From: Marinobacter sp. Arc7-DN-1
Lineage (GTDB): Bacteria > Pseudomonadota > Gammaproteobacteria > Pseudomonadales > Oleiphilaceae
Reading direction: 5' to 3'
DNA length: 64,000 bases
NCBI RefSeq assembly: GCF_003441595.1
Contig: NZ_CP031848.1
Coordinates: 930,001-994,000 of the forward strand
Position numbers and translations under genes: made by a program. Positions 46,691-56,052 of the stretch are shown piece after piece. The notes under the pieces were generated by a model that did no database searches, had not been told where the DNA came from, and was given only the letters and a program-made list of their open reading frames with translations. Position 1 is the stretch's first letter. Every line of letters starts with the position of its first letter.

Positions 46691-49600
46691 ATGAGCCAAG
46701 GTGCAACCACCCACCCGTCATCCCGGATCATGATTGCCCCGGAATTTCCAACCCGGCCGGCCAATCATCGCATATGGGGCCAATTGCACGGCAGCAGTGA
46801 CGCGCTGGCCATCTGTGAAAGTGCCCGCGCCCACAAGGGCCTGACGCTGGTCATCACCCGCAGCACCGACGATGCCATTCGCCTGGAGCAGGCCATGCGC
46901 TTTTTCCTTGGCCTGGACGCCGGGGAAGATGGCCCGGCAGTCAGCGAGGATGGACTGGAACTGCTGTCATTGCCAGACTGGGAAACCCTGCCCTACGACC
47001 TGTTTTCGCCGCACCAGGACATTACTTCCAGGCGTATCCGCACCTTGCACCGGCTGCCGTCAACCAGCCACGGCGTGCTCGTCGTACCGGCACGAACGCT
47101 CATGCACAGGCTGCCCCCGGTCAGCTATCTCCAGGGCAACACACTTGTGCTGGAAGTCGGCCAGTCCCTGGACATCGACAGCTGGCGAATGCAGCTGGAA
47201 GCCGCAGGATACCGGCACGCGGAAAACGTCTATGAGCATGGGGAGTATGCCGTTCGTGGCTCGATCCTCGACATCTTTCCCATGGGTGCCGGCCAGCCCT
47301 ACCGGATCGACCTGTTCGATGATGAGATTGAAACGCTCAGGACCTTCGACCCGGAGACCCAGCGCTCGATCGATCGTATAGACCACATCGAACTGCTGCC
47401 CGCGTATGAGTTCCCCTGGCACAAGGAAGCCCGTTCCGGATTCCGCAGCCGCTGGTTCGAGCAGTTCCCCAATTCGGGCAAAGACACGCCCATTTATCAG
47501 GATGTGACCCACGGCATTACACCACCAGGGATTGAGTACTACCTGCCCCTGTTCTTCGACCAAACAGCTACTCTGTTCGATTACCTGCCGGGCACAACCC
47601 ATGTATTTACCGCCGCTGAACTGAACGAAGCCGTCAGCCACTTCGACTCCGAAACCCGGAACCGGTACGAGGACCGCCGCCACGACCGCTTACGACCAAT
47701 CCTGCCGCCCGGCCTCCTGTTCCTGCAGCAGGATGAACTGTTTGGTCACCTGAAGGCGTTCCCGCGGGTATCGATATCGTCTGAAACCTCGGACGCCGCC
47801 GGATCGTTCAACTGCCCCAGTCAAACCCTGCCAGACATTGCCATGGACGGTCGCGCCGCTGATCCTGCCGGCCGCCTGAAGCGGTTTCTCCGGGAATTCA
47901 GTGGCCGGGTGCTGATCTGCGCGGAATCATCCGGCCGGCGTGAGGCCCTGATTGAAAACCTTGGAGACCAGGGCCTTGAGCTTGAAACCCTTGCCAACTG
48001 GCAGGCGTTTCTGGAGAACAACGGATGTCCGCTGGGCATTACCATTGCCCCGATGGAGCAAGGGCTCCTGCTCCCGGAGCACTCCCTTGCGCTGATTACC
48101 GAAACCGCGCTCTTCGGAGAGCGGGTGCTGCAAAGACGGCGCCGGGAAAAACCGACACAAACCGATGATACCGGTTTCCGGGACCTGTCAGAGCTGCGCA
48201 TCGGTGCTCCAGTGGTCCACATCGACCATGGTGTCGGTCGCTACCGGGGCCTGGAAACCATTACTGTTGAAGACGAAGCCAGCGAATTTCTGATGCTGGA
48301 ATATGCCGGCGGCTCAAAACTCTATGTGCCGGTGTCCAGTCTTCACCTGATTTCCCGCTATGCCGGTAACGACACCGAGCATGCCCCGCTGCACAAACTC
48401 GGCACGGATCGCTGGAGCACAACCAAACAGAAAGCGCTGGAGAAAATCCGCGACACCGCAGCGGAACTTCTGGATGTCTACGCCCGCCGGGAGGCCCGCA
48501 AGGGCTTCAGCTTTGAAGATCCGAAAGAGGCCTACCGGGCCTTTGCCGCCGGCTTCCCCTTCGAGGAGACCCCGGACCAGCAGGTCGCCATTCAGTCCGT
48601 TATTGAAGACATGACCAGTGAACGCCCGATGGACCGCCTTGTCTGTGGTGACGTCGGCTTTGGCAAAACCGAAGTGGCCATGCGGGCCGCTTTTATGGCG
48701 ACCTGGTCCGGCAAACAGGTGGCCGTCCTGGTGCCAACCACCCTGCTGGCACAGCAACACTATGAGTCGTTCCGGGACCGGTTCTCAGACACGGCCGTAC
48801 AGGTGGAACTGCTCAGCCGCTTCCGCTCGTCCGGCCAGACCAGCAAGGCAATGGAAGCCATTGGAAATGGCAAGGCCGACATCGTGATCGGCACCCATAA
48901 ACTCCTTCAGGGCGATATCCGGTTCAAAAACCTCGGGCTGGTGATCATCGACGAAGAACATCGTTTCGGCGTGCAGCAGAAGGAAAAACTCAAGGCCCTG
49001 CGGGCGGAAGTCGACATGCTCACTCTCACCGCGACGCCGATTCCGCGTACGCTGAACATGGCCATGGGACACCTGAGGGATCTGTCGATCATCGCCACAC
49101 CGCCGGCCCGGCGCCTGTCGGTGAAGACCTTTGTCCGCCAGCGGGACAACCCCATGGTCAAGGAAGCCATCCTCCGGGAAATACTCCGGGGCGGCCAGGT
49201 GTACTTCCTCCATAACGATGTGGCGACCATTGAAAAAACCGCTCAGGACCTCCGGTCGCTGATTCCCGAAGCCCGGGTGGGTGTGGCCCATGGCCAGATG
49301 CGGGAACGGGACCTGGAACAGATCATGTCGGATTTCTACCACAAGCGCTTCAATGTGCTGGTGTGCACCACCATTGTCGAAACCGGCATCGACATTCCCA
49401 GCGCCAACACCATTATCATCGAGCGGGCCGACAAGTTCGGCCTGGCGCAGCTGCATCAGTTGCGTGGCCGCGTGGGTCGCTCGCACCACCAGGCCTATGC
49501 CTACCTGCTGACGCCGCCGCCGAAATCCATCACCGCGGACGCCAAAAAGCGTCTGGAGGCCATCTCGGAAGCACAGGACCTGGGTGCCGGTTTCATGCTG

Positions 49601-50224
49601 GCCACCCACGACCTGGAAATCCGGGGCGCTGGCGAGTTGCTCGGAGAGGAACAGAGCGGCCAGATCGAAAGCATCGGCTTTACGCTGTACATGCAGCTGC
49701 TGGATGAGGCCGTCAAGGCCATTCGTGAGGGCCGGACGCCAAATGCCGATCTGCCCCTGAGCCACGGCACCGAAATGAATCTGCGTATTCCTGCCCTGAT
49801 TCCGGAGGATTACCTGCCGGACGTCCATAACCGGCTGATGCTGTACAAGCGAATTGCCAGCGTGGATAACAACGAAGCATTAAAAGAACTTCAGGTTGAG
49901 ATGATTGACCGGTTCGGATTATTACCGGATCCGGCCAGGAACCTGATCCGCCAGACCGGGCTTCGGCTCGAGGCAGAGGCCCTGGGTATCGTGAAAGTCG
50001 ATGCCGGCAAGGAATGGGCGCGCCTGGAATTTGGCAGCTCGACGCCGGTAGACCCGTTGGTACTGGTTAAAAAAGTGCAATCCGGGCCGGACCAGTACCG
50101 GCTTGAAGGGGCCAACAGCTTCCGTTTTCGGCTGAAGGATGCCACAACCGATGGTAAACTCGACGGCATTTCCCGGATGCTTGACGAACTGGAACCTGCC
50201 AAACACGGCGCATCCGGCTCATGA
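46691..50224 (+). CDS. mfd: Transcription-repair coupling factor Mfd
   Basis: ATP-driven translocase that removes stalled RNA polymerase and recruits UvrA for nucleotide excision repair. The 1177-aa protein has the UvrB-like N-terminal module (about 1-360, PDWETLPYDLFSPHQDI) and the RNA-polymerase interaction domain (about 495-560, GAPVVHIDHGVGRYRGLE). The RecG-like helicase has Walker A GDVGFGKTE at about 652 and DEEHRFG, motif VI QLRGRVGRS, and the C-terminal D7 domain (RIPALIPEDYLPDVHNRLMLY in parts). AGGAG lies 12 nt before ATG 46691. The stop overlaps the csiV start by 4 nt. Confidence 0.97.
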   Translation: MSQGATTHPSSRIMIAPEFPTRPANHRIWGQLHGSSDALAICESARAHKGLTLVITRSTDDAIRLEQAMRFFLGLDAGEDGPAVSEDGLELLSLPDWETLPYDLFSPHQDITSRRIRTLHRLPSTSHGVLVVPARTLMHRLPPVSYLQGNTLVLEVGQSLDIDSWRMQLEAAGYRHAENVYEHGEYAVRGSILDIFPMGAGQPYRIDLFDDEIETLRTFDPETQRSIDRIDHIELLPAYEFPWHKEARSGFRSRWFEQFPNSGKDTPIYQDVTHGITPPGIEYYLPLFFDQTATLFDYLPGTTHVFTAAELNEAVSHFDSETRNRYEDRRHDRLRPILPPGLLFLQQDELFGHLKAFPRVSISSETSDAAGSFNCPSQTLPDIAMDGRAADPAGRLKRFLREFSGRVLICAESSGRREALIENLGDQGLELETLANWQAFLENNGCPLGITIAPMEQGLLLPEHSLALITETALFGERVLQRRRREKPTQTDDTGFRDLSELRIGAPVVHIDHGVGRYRGLETITVEDEASEFLMLEYAGGSKLYVPVSSLHLISRYAGNDTEHAPLHKLGTDRWSTTKQKALEKIRDTAAELLDVYARREARKGFSFEDPKEAYRAFAAGFPFEETPDQQVAIQSVIEDMTSERPMDRLVCGDVGFGKTEVAMRAAFMATWSGKQVAVLVPTTLLAQQHYESFRDRFSDTAVQVELLSRFRSSGQTSKAMEAIGNGKADIVIGTHKLLQGDIRFKNLGLVIIDEEHRFGVQQKEKLKALRAEVDMLTLTATPIPRTLNMAMGHLRDLSIIATPPARRLSVKTFVRQRDNPMVKEAILREILRGGQVYFLHNDVATIEKTAQDLRSLIPEARVGVAHGQMRERDLEQIMSDFYHKRFNVLVCTTIVETGIDIPSANTIIIERADKFGLAQLHQLRGRVGRSHHQAYAYLLTPPPKSITADAKKRLEAISEAQDLGAGFMLATHDLEIRGAGELLGEEQSGQIESIGFTLYMQLLDEAVKAIREGRTPNADLPLSHGTEMNLRIPALIPEDYLPDVHNRLMLYKRIASVDNNEALKELQVEMIDRFGLLPDPARNLIRQTGLRLEAEALGIVKVDAGKEWARLEFGSSTPVDPLVLVKKVQSGPDQYRLEGANSFRFRLKDATTDGKLDGISRMLDELEPAKHGASGS

Positions 50225-51078
50225 ACGCCCGATCAACATGTGGAGTACGACCCTTGCAGATTGATGGAACTCGCTGGAACCGATACGCGACACGGGCCTT
50301 TCTGGCAGCGCTCCTGTTGACTGTTTCAACCACTGGCACTGCCCAGCAACCTGAGCGCGCCAGTTTGCCACTGGAACCGGGCAAACCGATTCCAGAGGAC
50401 TATTACCGTGCAGAATTCGTGATTCTTGAGCGGATTGTCGAGCCTGAAGCGGTGAATGAAAAAATGTCGGGTCGTAGCGTGGAGCCACCGGTCGAAACCG
50501 ACCAGGTACTCTGGTCGGTGCTTCAGGACGGATCAACGGAAACCACTCTGAACCTGGCACCCCGGAACGATCTGTACCTTGCAAACGCAGCCAAACGCCT
50601 GGAGCGCAGCGGCAGATACCGCGTACTGGTCAGCGCCGGCTGGTACGAAGCCTTTCCGCCGGATTATGAAGGCACTCCTCTGAGGATTGAGGCAGGAGAC
50701 TGGATTGAAGGCGCGGGAACCCGGGAGGTGGAAGGCCACATCACCATCGACCGCCAGCGCTATCTCCATGTAGGTGTTCACCTGAACCACTGGCAGACTG
50801 CGGAAGATGCCCGGCCGGCGCTTGATGAGCCCGCGGCCGGAGAAATCCCGGATGCATCCACGGAAGAGGCGCCCCCGCCCGGAGGCGAAAACCCGGCCAC
50901 AACCTCAGCAGGCGATCCGGCCGTTCAACCGCAAGCCCTGAGGGCCGAATCTGTACCTCTGGAATTGCTCACCTGGATTCGGGAAACACGCCGGATGCGG
51001 AGCGAGGAAGTCCACTTCCTGGACTCCCCCACCATCGGCGTCCTGGTGTTCTTCAAGAAGATTGAGGCAACGGAGTAA
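50221..51078 (+). CDS. CsiV-family envelope protein
   Basis: Homologue of the CsiV family (PF10972), periplasmic proteins downstream of mfd in Pseudomonas and related bacteria; in Shewanella CsiV binds peptidoglycan and is needed for growth with D-amino acids. The 285-aa precursor has a signal peptide about 20-42 (RAFLAALLLTVSTTGTAQ), the family opening DYYRAEFVILERIV, then SGRYRVLVSAGWYEAFP and VGVHLNHWQ. A Pro/Ala-rich insertion precedes the final ETRRMRSEEVHFLDSPTIGV. It overlaps mfd (ATGA) and converges on the phosphorylase gene with a 26-nt overlap. Confidence 0.78.
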   Translation: MNARSTCGVRPLQIDGTRWNRYATRAFLAALLLTVSTTGTAQQPERASLPLEPGKPIPEDYYRAEFVILERIVEPEAVNEKMSGRSVEPPVETDQVLWSVLQDGSTETTLNLAPRNDLYLANAAKRLERSGRYRVLVSAGWYEAFPPDYEGTPLRIEAGDWIEGAGTREVEGHITIDRQRYLHVGVHLNHWQTAEDARPALDEPAAGEIPDASTEEAPPPGGENPATTSAGDPAVQPQALRAESVPLELLTWIRETRRMRSEEVHFLDSPTIGVLVFFKKIEATE

Positions 51079-51841
51079 GCACACCAAGACCGGCCATTGA
51101 GACCTCAAGGATCCGCCTGACCCCGGACATCCCCCGCTCAATGGCGTCTTCGATCTCCGCCATGGTAATGACGTGGTCGGACTTGCCGGCCGCCCGGTTC
51201 ACCACCAGCCCGAGACAGACATAGCGCATCCCCAGTTCGGCTGCCAGCACCGCTTCCGGCATGCCTGTCATACCCACCAGATCGCAGCCGTCCCGCTCCA
51301 TGCGGATGATCTCAGCCGCCGTTTCCAGCCTCGGACCCTGGGTTGCGCCGTAAACCCCGAAACCCGAGAACGGCACGTCCTCGGCGCCGGCGGAATCAAT
51401 CAGGATCTGGCGGGCACTCTCATCGTAGGGCCAGGTGAAATCAATGTGGGTCACTGACGCCAGATCGCCCTCGAAGAAGGTATTGGCACGCCCCCAGGTA
51501 TAGTCAATAATCTGATCGGGAATGACCACGTGAGCAGGCCCCATGTCCTTGTGAATCCCGCCCACAGCGTTGACACCAACCACCGTTCTGACGCCGGCAT
51601 CATACAGGGCCCGCAGATTGGCCCGGTAATTCACCTGATGCGGCGAAATGCGGTGCGGATTGCCATGGCGGGACAGGAATATGACCGGCTGGTCTCCCAG
51701 TCGCCCTTCAACCAGTGGCGCCGATGGCATACCCCAGAATGTCCCGACCTGCTTTTCGCCGGTAACCTCCAGGCCCGACAAGGTTGTCAGCCCGGTGCCA
51801 CCGATAATGCCGACGGGATGAATTTTCTCCGGTGACGTCAT
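51053..51841 (-). CDS. S-methyl-5'-thioinosine phosphorylase (MTA phosphorylase family)
   Basis: Cleaves a methylthio-nucleoside with phosphate in methionine salvage. The 262-aa protein has the family start VGIIGGTGLTTLSG, phosphate-binding SRHGNPHRISPHQVNYRANL (in part), VNAVGGIHKDMGP, and YGATQGPRLETAAEI. The substrate loop reads GMTGMPEA, where human-type MTA phosphorylase has MTSxPE. In Pseudomonas aeruginosa the gene at this position (PA3004) was shown to prefer methylthioinosine, and the shared neighbourhood supports that assignment. Overlaps mscS by 4 nt, so probably co-expressed. Confidence 0.82.
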   Translation of the reverse strand: MTSPEKIHPVGIIGGTGLTTLSGLEVTGEKQVGTFWGMPSAPLVEGRLGDQPVIFLSRHGNPHRISPHQVNYRANLRALYDAGVRTVVGVNAVGGIHKDMGPAHVVIPDQIIDYTWGRANTFFEGDLASVTHIDFTWPYDESARQILIDSAGAEDVPFSGFGVYGATQGPRLETAAEIIRMERDGCDLVGMTGMPEAVLAAELGMRYVCLGLVVNRAAGKSDHVITMAEIEDAIERGMSGVRRILEVSMAGLGVLTPLPQSS

Positions 51842-53061
51842 TCTGAATCTCCTGAATCGTCTGCATCTCCCGTTGTCTGGCGATGCCGTGATTTCTCCGC
51901 ACTTTTTGCAGACGATGAACCGGCGCCCTGATCGCGGGACTCATCGGTCTGCGACCCGGTTAGCCGAACGCCGTCCGGAAGATGCAGTGTCCTTGTCGGG
52001 AACGCCACTTCGGCACCATGGCTCTCAATAACGTCGCTGATTTTCAGCAACACATCCTGTTTCACTTCCTGAAAACGAACCCACTGGGTTGTCTTGGTGA
52101 AGGTATACACCATGATATCCAGCGACGAGGCATTAAAAGCGAGGAAATTGACGATCAATGTCTGCTTGCTGTCAATATCGTCATGCTGCTCCAGCATGGC
52201 CCTGATATCGGCAACGATGGTGGCCATCTGGCTGACGTCGGCATACCGGATACCAATGGTTTCCGAGATCCTGCGGTTGGTCATCCGCGAGGGATTCTCG
52301 ACCGCAATGGTTGTAAAGGTTGCGTTCGGCACATACAACGGGCGTTTGTCAAAAGTCCGGATAGTAGTCAGCCGCCAGCCAATATGCTCAACCGTGCCTT
52401 CAATGTTGCGGTCCGGCGAGCGCACCCAGTCCCCCACCTTGAACGGGCGGTCCAGGTGAATGATAAAACCGCCGAAGAAATTCGCCAGCAGATCCTTGGC
52501 GGCAAAGCCGACGGCAATGCCACCCACGCCGCCAAACGCCAGCACCCCGGAGATGCTGTACCCCAGAGACTGCATTGCAATCAGAACGGCGGTAATTATG
52601 ACCACGGCCCTGGATAACTTGCTCACCGCATTCACAGTGGTGTAGTCCATGGGCTGTTTCATCTTCACGGGAGAAGCGAGAATCCCCTCGCCTTCCTTGA
52701 TCAGGCGAAGTACCGCCCAGACCAGCACGAACACGAAACCCAGCTGGAGCATTGAGTCATTGGCCTTGAAAATTTCGGCCTGCGAATACCGGTGAGCGAC
52801 CTCGGCAGCCCAGTATACGCCTTGTACCCAGACAAACGCGACGACAGGCTTGCGTGCGGCATGAAGCAGTGCGTCGTCCCAAAGGTTACTGGTTTTACTG
52901 AATTTTCGCTCCAGCGCACCGACGATATGACTGGCGACATACGCCACCGCCGCTGTTCCGAATACCAGCGCAAACACAACAATACCAACACGCCAGCTTT
53001 CCGAGAGCAGCCCGAAATTCTCGATCCAGCCATTCACGATGGCCTTAAAATCCCCGATCAT
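51838..53061 (-). CDS. MscS-type mechanosensitive channel
   Basis: Pore-forming protein opened by membrane tension during osmotic downshock. The 407-aa protein has about five N-terminal membrane segments. Glycine/alanine-rich pore helix GVLAFGGVGGIAVGFAAKDLLANFFGG (in parts: GVGGIAVGFAAKDLLAN) is followed by the beta domain (RPFKVGDWV, GTVEHIGWRLTTIR, VPNATF) and a mixed C-terminal domain. The tail of about 50 residues is polar and probably disordered. It is more like YnaI/MscM-sized channels than MscS (286 aa). Useful for a marine bacterium facing salinity change. Confidence 0.9.
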   Translation of the reverse strand: MIGDFKAIVNGWIENFGLLSESWRVGIVVFALVFGTAAVAYVASHIVGALERKFSKTSNLWDDALLHAARKPVVAFVWVQGVYWAAEVAHRYSQAEIFKANDSMLQLGFVFVLVWAVLRLIKEGEGILASPVKMKQPMDYTTVNAVSKLSRAVVIITAVLIAMQSLGYSISGVLAFGGVGGIAVGFAAKDLLANFFGGFIIHLDRPFKVGDWVRSPDRNIEGTVEHIGWRLTTIRTFDKRPLYVPNATFTTIAVENPSRMTNRRISETIGIRYADVSQMATIVADIRAMLEQHDDIDSKQTLIVNFLAFNASSLDIMVYTFTKTTQWVRFQEVKQDVLLKISDVIESHGAEVAFPTRTLHLPDGVRLTGSQTDESRDQGAGSSSAKSAEKSRHRQTTGDADDSGDSE

Positions 53062-53085
53062 CGGATCCCTCTGACAAAAAAAGGT

Positions 53086-53583
53086 TTAATGGATGTAAAC
53101 GGCTGCACCCGGCCCAACACGTTCGAACAGTTCAAGAATGTGGGCGTTCCGCATCCGGACACAGCCATGGGACAGCGGCACCCCCATGGGCTCGCTGTCT
53201 GGTGTGCCGTGAATGTATATGAAGCGACGGAAAGTATCGACACCCGGCCCCCGGTTTTTTCCCCATTCACGACCGCACAGCCAGAGAATCCGGCTTAGAA
53301 TCCAGTCCCGGCCGGGGTGCTCCAGGGCAAGCCCGGGACTGTAGATCTCGCCGGTCGGACGCCGGCCACGGAACACCGTCCCGGCTGGAAGTCCGGCACC
53401 AATACGGGCACGGATATAGTGTTCACCCCTCGGGGTGCAGCCACTGCCATCCCGCTCACCGGGGCCGTTCAGTGCCGTGGACACCGGATAGGAGGCAAGA
53501 ACCTGCCCATCTCCGGTGACAAGCCTGAGGAGCTGAAGGGTCAGATCAATATCGATTCGCGCTGCAGTGGAATGAATCAGCAC
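53086..53583 (-). CDS. L,D-transpeptidase (YkuD) domain protein
   Basis: Cysteine transpeptidase that forms 3-3 peptidoglycan crosslinks or attaches or removes proteins at the cell wall. The 165-aa protein is essentially one YkuD domain with His125 in IYIHGTPD and the catalytic motif SHGCVRM at 138-144 (Cys141). There is no obvious signal peptide at the N-terminus (MLIHSTAARIDIDLTLQLL), which is odd for an enzyme acting in the periplasm. A longer upstream start was not seen. It lies 24 nt upstream of mscS on the same strand. Confidence 0.88.
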   Translation of the reverse strand: MLIHSTAARIDIDLTLQLLRLVTGDGQVLASYPVSTALNGPGERDGSGCTPRGEHYIRARIGAGLPAGTVFRGRRPTGEIYSPGLALEHPGRDWILSRILWLCGREWGKNRGPGVDTFRRFIYIHGTPDSEPMGVPLSHGCVRMRNAHILELFERVGPGAAVYIH

Positions 53584-53636
53584 TGGCCAGGCTCCCTTGT
53601 GGGTTCAGGAGGGAAGCCTAACCGAGAGGCAGGAAC

Positions 53637-54314
53637 TCAGGCAACCGAGACCTTGCTGCCAGACGAGGGAATCAGCATGGCGTCTTCTGCCTGCATGCCG
53701 GCGGCCAGGAAGGGCACCAGCCGGGCGGCAATTTCCTGAACGGTGGTTTCAACACCCAGCTTGTTCTGCAGGATATCGCGCAGGGCGTCACTGCTGGACA
53801 TGGTGAACGCGGTTGCTCCGAGCATGAACTGAATGCGCCAGTACCGGTCGACCGAAGACAACTGCGGCGTTGCTTCCTTGAGAAGACGCATGAAACGGCC
53901 GAACGGCTCGCTGTATTCCTGCTCCAGAAACTTCCGGAGATGCCCCTGGGACTGGGTGTAGGCGAGGCCCAGCAGGCGCATGAAGATGGAAATACCCTTC
54001 TCGTTCCGCTGGGGCATTCGTACCGCGCTTTCCGTCAGGGCCCAGAGCGTCTGATTCAATGTTGGCGGCTTGCCCGCACAGCGCTCCTCAAGTTCGTCGA
54101 ACGCGCTTTCAAGAGTTGCGGAAAACGGCGTCAGAAAACGCGCGAAAACGGCATGAATCAGAGCGTTTTTTGAACCAAAATGGTAATTGACAGCGGCCAG
54201 ATTTACTTTAGCCTTGCTGGTAATCATGCGGAGCGAGGTTTCTGAAAAACCCCGGTCGGCGAACAGCTCTTCGGCTGCATCGAGAATCCGGTCAACGGTA
54301 TCAGACTGTGCCAT
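53637..54314 (-). CDS. psrA: TetR-family regulator PsrA
   Basis: Fatty-acid-responsive TetR repressor. The 225-aa protein matches the Pseudomonas PsrA N-terminus (DTVDRILDAAEELFADRGFSETSLRMITSKA in parts) with the HTH at about 28-47 and NLAAVNYHFGSK. The ligand domain includes GISIFMRLLGLAYTQSQGHLRKFLE. PsrA of Pseudomonas is released from DNA by long-chain acyl-CoA and controls rpoS and beta-oxidation genes. The same mfd/csiV/phosphorylase/psrA order occurs there. Two overlapping PsrA-type palindromes cover its own -10 box, which supports autorepression. Confidence 0.9.
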   Translation of the reverse strand: MAQSDTVDRILDAAEELFADRGFSETSLRMITSKAKVNLAAVNYHFGSKNALIHAVFARFLTPFSATLESAFDELEERCAGKPPTLNQTLWALTESAVRMPQRNEKGISIFMRLLGLAYTQSQGHLRKFLEQEYSEPFGRFMRLLKEATPQLSSVDRYWRIQFMLGATAFTMSSSDALRDILQNKLGVETTVQEIAARLVPFLAAGMQAEDAMLIPSSGSKVSVA

Positions 54315-54334
54315 TTTGTTTTCAATGCCTCTAG

Positions 54335-54378
54335 CAAACGTCTGTTTGAAACATACGTTTGAGGCGCAGTTATGTCAA
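54335..54378 (-). promoter_or_regulatory. psrA promoter with two overlapping PsrA-type operators
   Basis: Minus strand TTGACA (54378-54373), 17-nt spacer, TATGTT (54355-54350). Covering the -10 and start site are CAAAC-GTCT-GTTTG (54335-54348) and GAAAC-ATAC-GTTTG (54348-54361), both fitting the G/CAAAC-N2-4-GTTTG/C box known for PsrA. The -35 overlaps the stop codon of the upstream gene at 54375. Confidence 0.78.
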
Positions 54379-55262
54379 GTTCTGGGCGCTGGTTCCGCCG
54401 CAACATCCTGCCAGCCATGGTCAATGGCTTTCTGATTGCCCTCAAAAAATGCCCTCTGAACCCGGCTGTAGGCCTTCTCCGCCTCCAGCAGGTATATCAG
54501 ATACAGGCGCACGTACTCCCGCCGGGTAAGCTGACGGGGGAGAATGCGGCTCTCAGACAGTCTCAGCAAATGACTGAAACGCGAATTCCTGAGAGCCGGA
54601 TTAAAATCGGACATCTGCGCACACTGCCATATCAGCCCGTCGGCGCCTTCCAGATGCGCCGCATGCCGCCTGGCCTCCCGAAGCATCCGCTGACGGGTGA
54701 CAAGGAAATCCAGGTAGGACGGTTTCGACGTGTAGATTCGACGAACAGCGGGCATTCCGAGCAGCAGGATCATCACAAAGACCCCGAAACCGCCACCCGC
54801 GATCCAGGCCGGCACAACCCCGGTCAAGCCGCCGAGAAAGACGACCGCGGCAAGCAGCGCACTGAAAAGCCACAGGTCCCGGCTTCGGCGCGCCTCGGCC
54901 AGAGTGTAGTTGTCGGGCCAGTCATTCATCGCCAGCAGGTCGAAATCCATCAACAGAACACGGTCGCACTGCCGCAGCATCAGCCTCAGTTTGCGTTGCC
55001 TCGACTCCGCCACCACCCGCTCTGTACTGCCATCGGTTTTATCACCACCCTCGCCGGCCCTGGAATCGGGGGCAACGGCAGCGCCTGAACCCTCCCCGGG
55101 CTTTGTGACGCCTACCGTTCCGGTCAGGGCAGGCGCCGGGACTGAAGGCTGGGCGTCGGTGGGCGCCGCCGCGGGCACAGGATCCGCTGCCCGGCCGGGC
55201 CGCAGCACAGGAGCCTGGGCGGGCGCATCTGCTTGCGTGGCTTTGCTCTGGTTTTCGGCCAT
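54375..55262 (-). CDS. Hypothetical membrane protein with Pro/Ala-rich N-terminus
   Basis: A 295-aa protein I do not recognise. Residues 1-80 are Pro/Ala/Gly-rich low complexity, likely disordered. Then comes a basic helical part (SRQRKLRLMLRQCDRVLLMDFDLLAMNDWP), two adjacent membrane segments at about 130-175 (WLFSALLAAVVFLGGLTGV and GGFGVFVMILLLGMP) and a C-terminal cytoplasmic domain rich in Arg (LTRREYVRLYLIYLLEAEKAYS). It sits between psrA and ribC, upstream of psrA on the same strand, so its transcript may run into psrA. Confidence 0.62.
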   Translation of the reverse strand: MAENQSKATQADAPAQAPVLRPGRAADPVPAAAPTDAQPSVPAPALTGTVGVTKPGEGSGAAVAPDSRAGEGGDKTDGSTERVVAESRQRKLRLMLRQCDRVLLMDFDLLAMNDWPDNYTLAEARRSRDLWLFSALLAAVVFLGGLTGVVPAWIAGGGFGVFVMILLLGMPAVRRIYTSKPSYLDFLVTRQRMLREARRHAAHLEGADGLIWQCAQMSDFNPALRNSRFSHLLRLSESRILPRQLTRREYVRLYLIYLLEAEKAYSRVQRAFFEGNQKAIDHGWQDVAAEPAPRT

Positions 55263-55418
55263 GACAGGTTGTCCGGAATAAAGACGGTTTTAACAAGTAT
55301 CGACCATCAAACCGGATTCTTGAATCCTTTACCGCCGCCTTGGCACCGGGCGGTCCGCTCGCTATCCTGTGCGCTCCTGCCAAACCGGCAGCCGCACACC
55401 ATTTTATGAGGTCAGGTT

Positions 55419-56039
55419 ATGTTCACAGGCATTGTTCAGGGAGTCGCAACCATTGAAGAGGTCACTGCCGAACCCGGTCTTAGCACCTATATTGTCCGTT
55501 TCCCGGAGGATAAACTCGACGGTGTCTCTATCGGAGCTTCCGTGGCCATCAATGGCACCTGCCTGACCGTAACGCGCCATGAAGGCAGCGCGCTCTGCTT
55601 CGACGCCATGCAGGAAACCCTGAAACTGACCACACTGGGGCATCTGAAAGCCGGGGACCCGGTAAATTTCGAACGCGCCGCCCGTATCGGGGATGAGATT
55701 GGCGGGCACCTGCTGTCCGGTCACATTCATACCACCGCAAAGATCGTGGAAATCCTGCGCCCGGAGAACAATGTCACCCTGTGGTTTGAAGTGCCTGATG
55801 AGTGGGCCCGCTACCTTTTCCCCAAGGGCTACATTGCCATTAACGGCGCCAGCCTGACCATTGGCGAAGCCCGGGGCAACCGGTTCAGTGTCCACCTGAT
55901 TCCGGAAACCCTCAGGGCCACAACCTTTGCCTCGGTTCAGGAAGGCCAGCAGGTGAATATTGAAATAGACAGCCAGACCCAGACCATCGTGGATACCCTG
56001 GCACGACTGGGCTATGACGGTCCGGCACCCACCCTTTAA
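55419..56039 (+). CDS. ribC: Riboflavin synthase, alpha subunit
   Basis: Makes riboflavin by dismutation of two 6,7-dimethyl-8-ribityllumazine molecules; riboflavin feeds the FMN/FAD of Nqr enzymes here. The 206-aa product consists of two tandem lumazine-binding repeats. Each has the MFTGIVQG-like and SLTxG motifs: repeat 1 with INGTCLTV and the GGHLLSGHI segment, repeat 2 with INGASLTIG and FSVHLIPETLRATT. It ends INIEIDSQTQTIVDTL-like VNIEIDSQTQTIVD. Closest in form to E. coli RibC, which stands alone rather than in the rib operon, as here. Gene also called ribE in some systems. Confidence 0.94.
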   Translation: MFTGIVQGVATIEEVTAEPGLSTYIVRFPEDKLDGVSIGASVAINGTCLTVTRHEGSALCFDAMQETLKLTTLGHLKAGDPVNFERAARIGDEIGGHLLSGHIHTTAKIVEILRPENNVTLWFEVPDEWARYLFPKGYIAINGASLTIGEARGNRFSVHLIPETLRATTFASVQEGQQVNIEIDSQTQTIVDTLARLGYDGPAPTL

Positions 56040-56052
56040 CCAGCCCGGTCTG

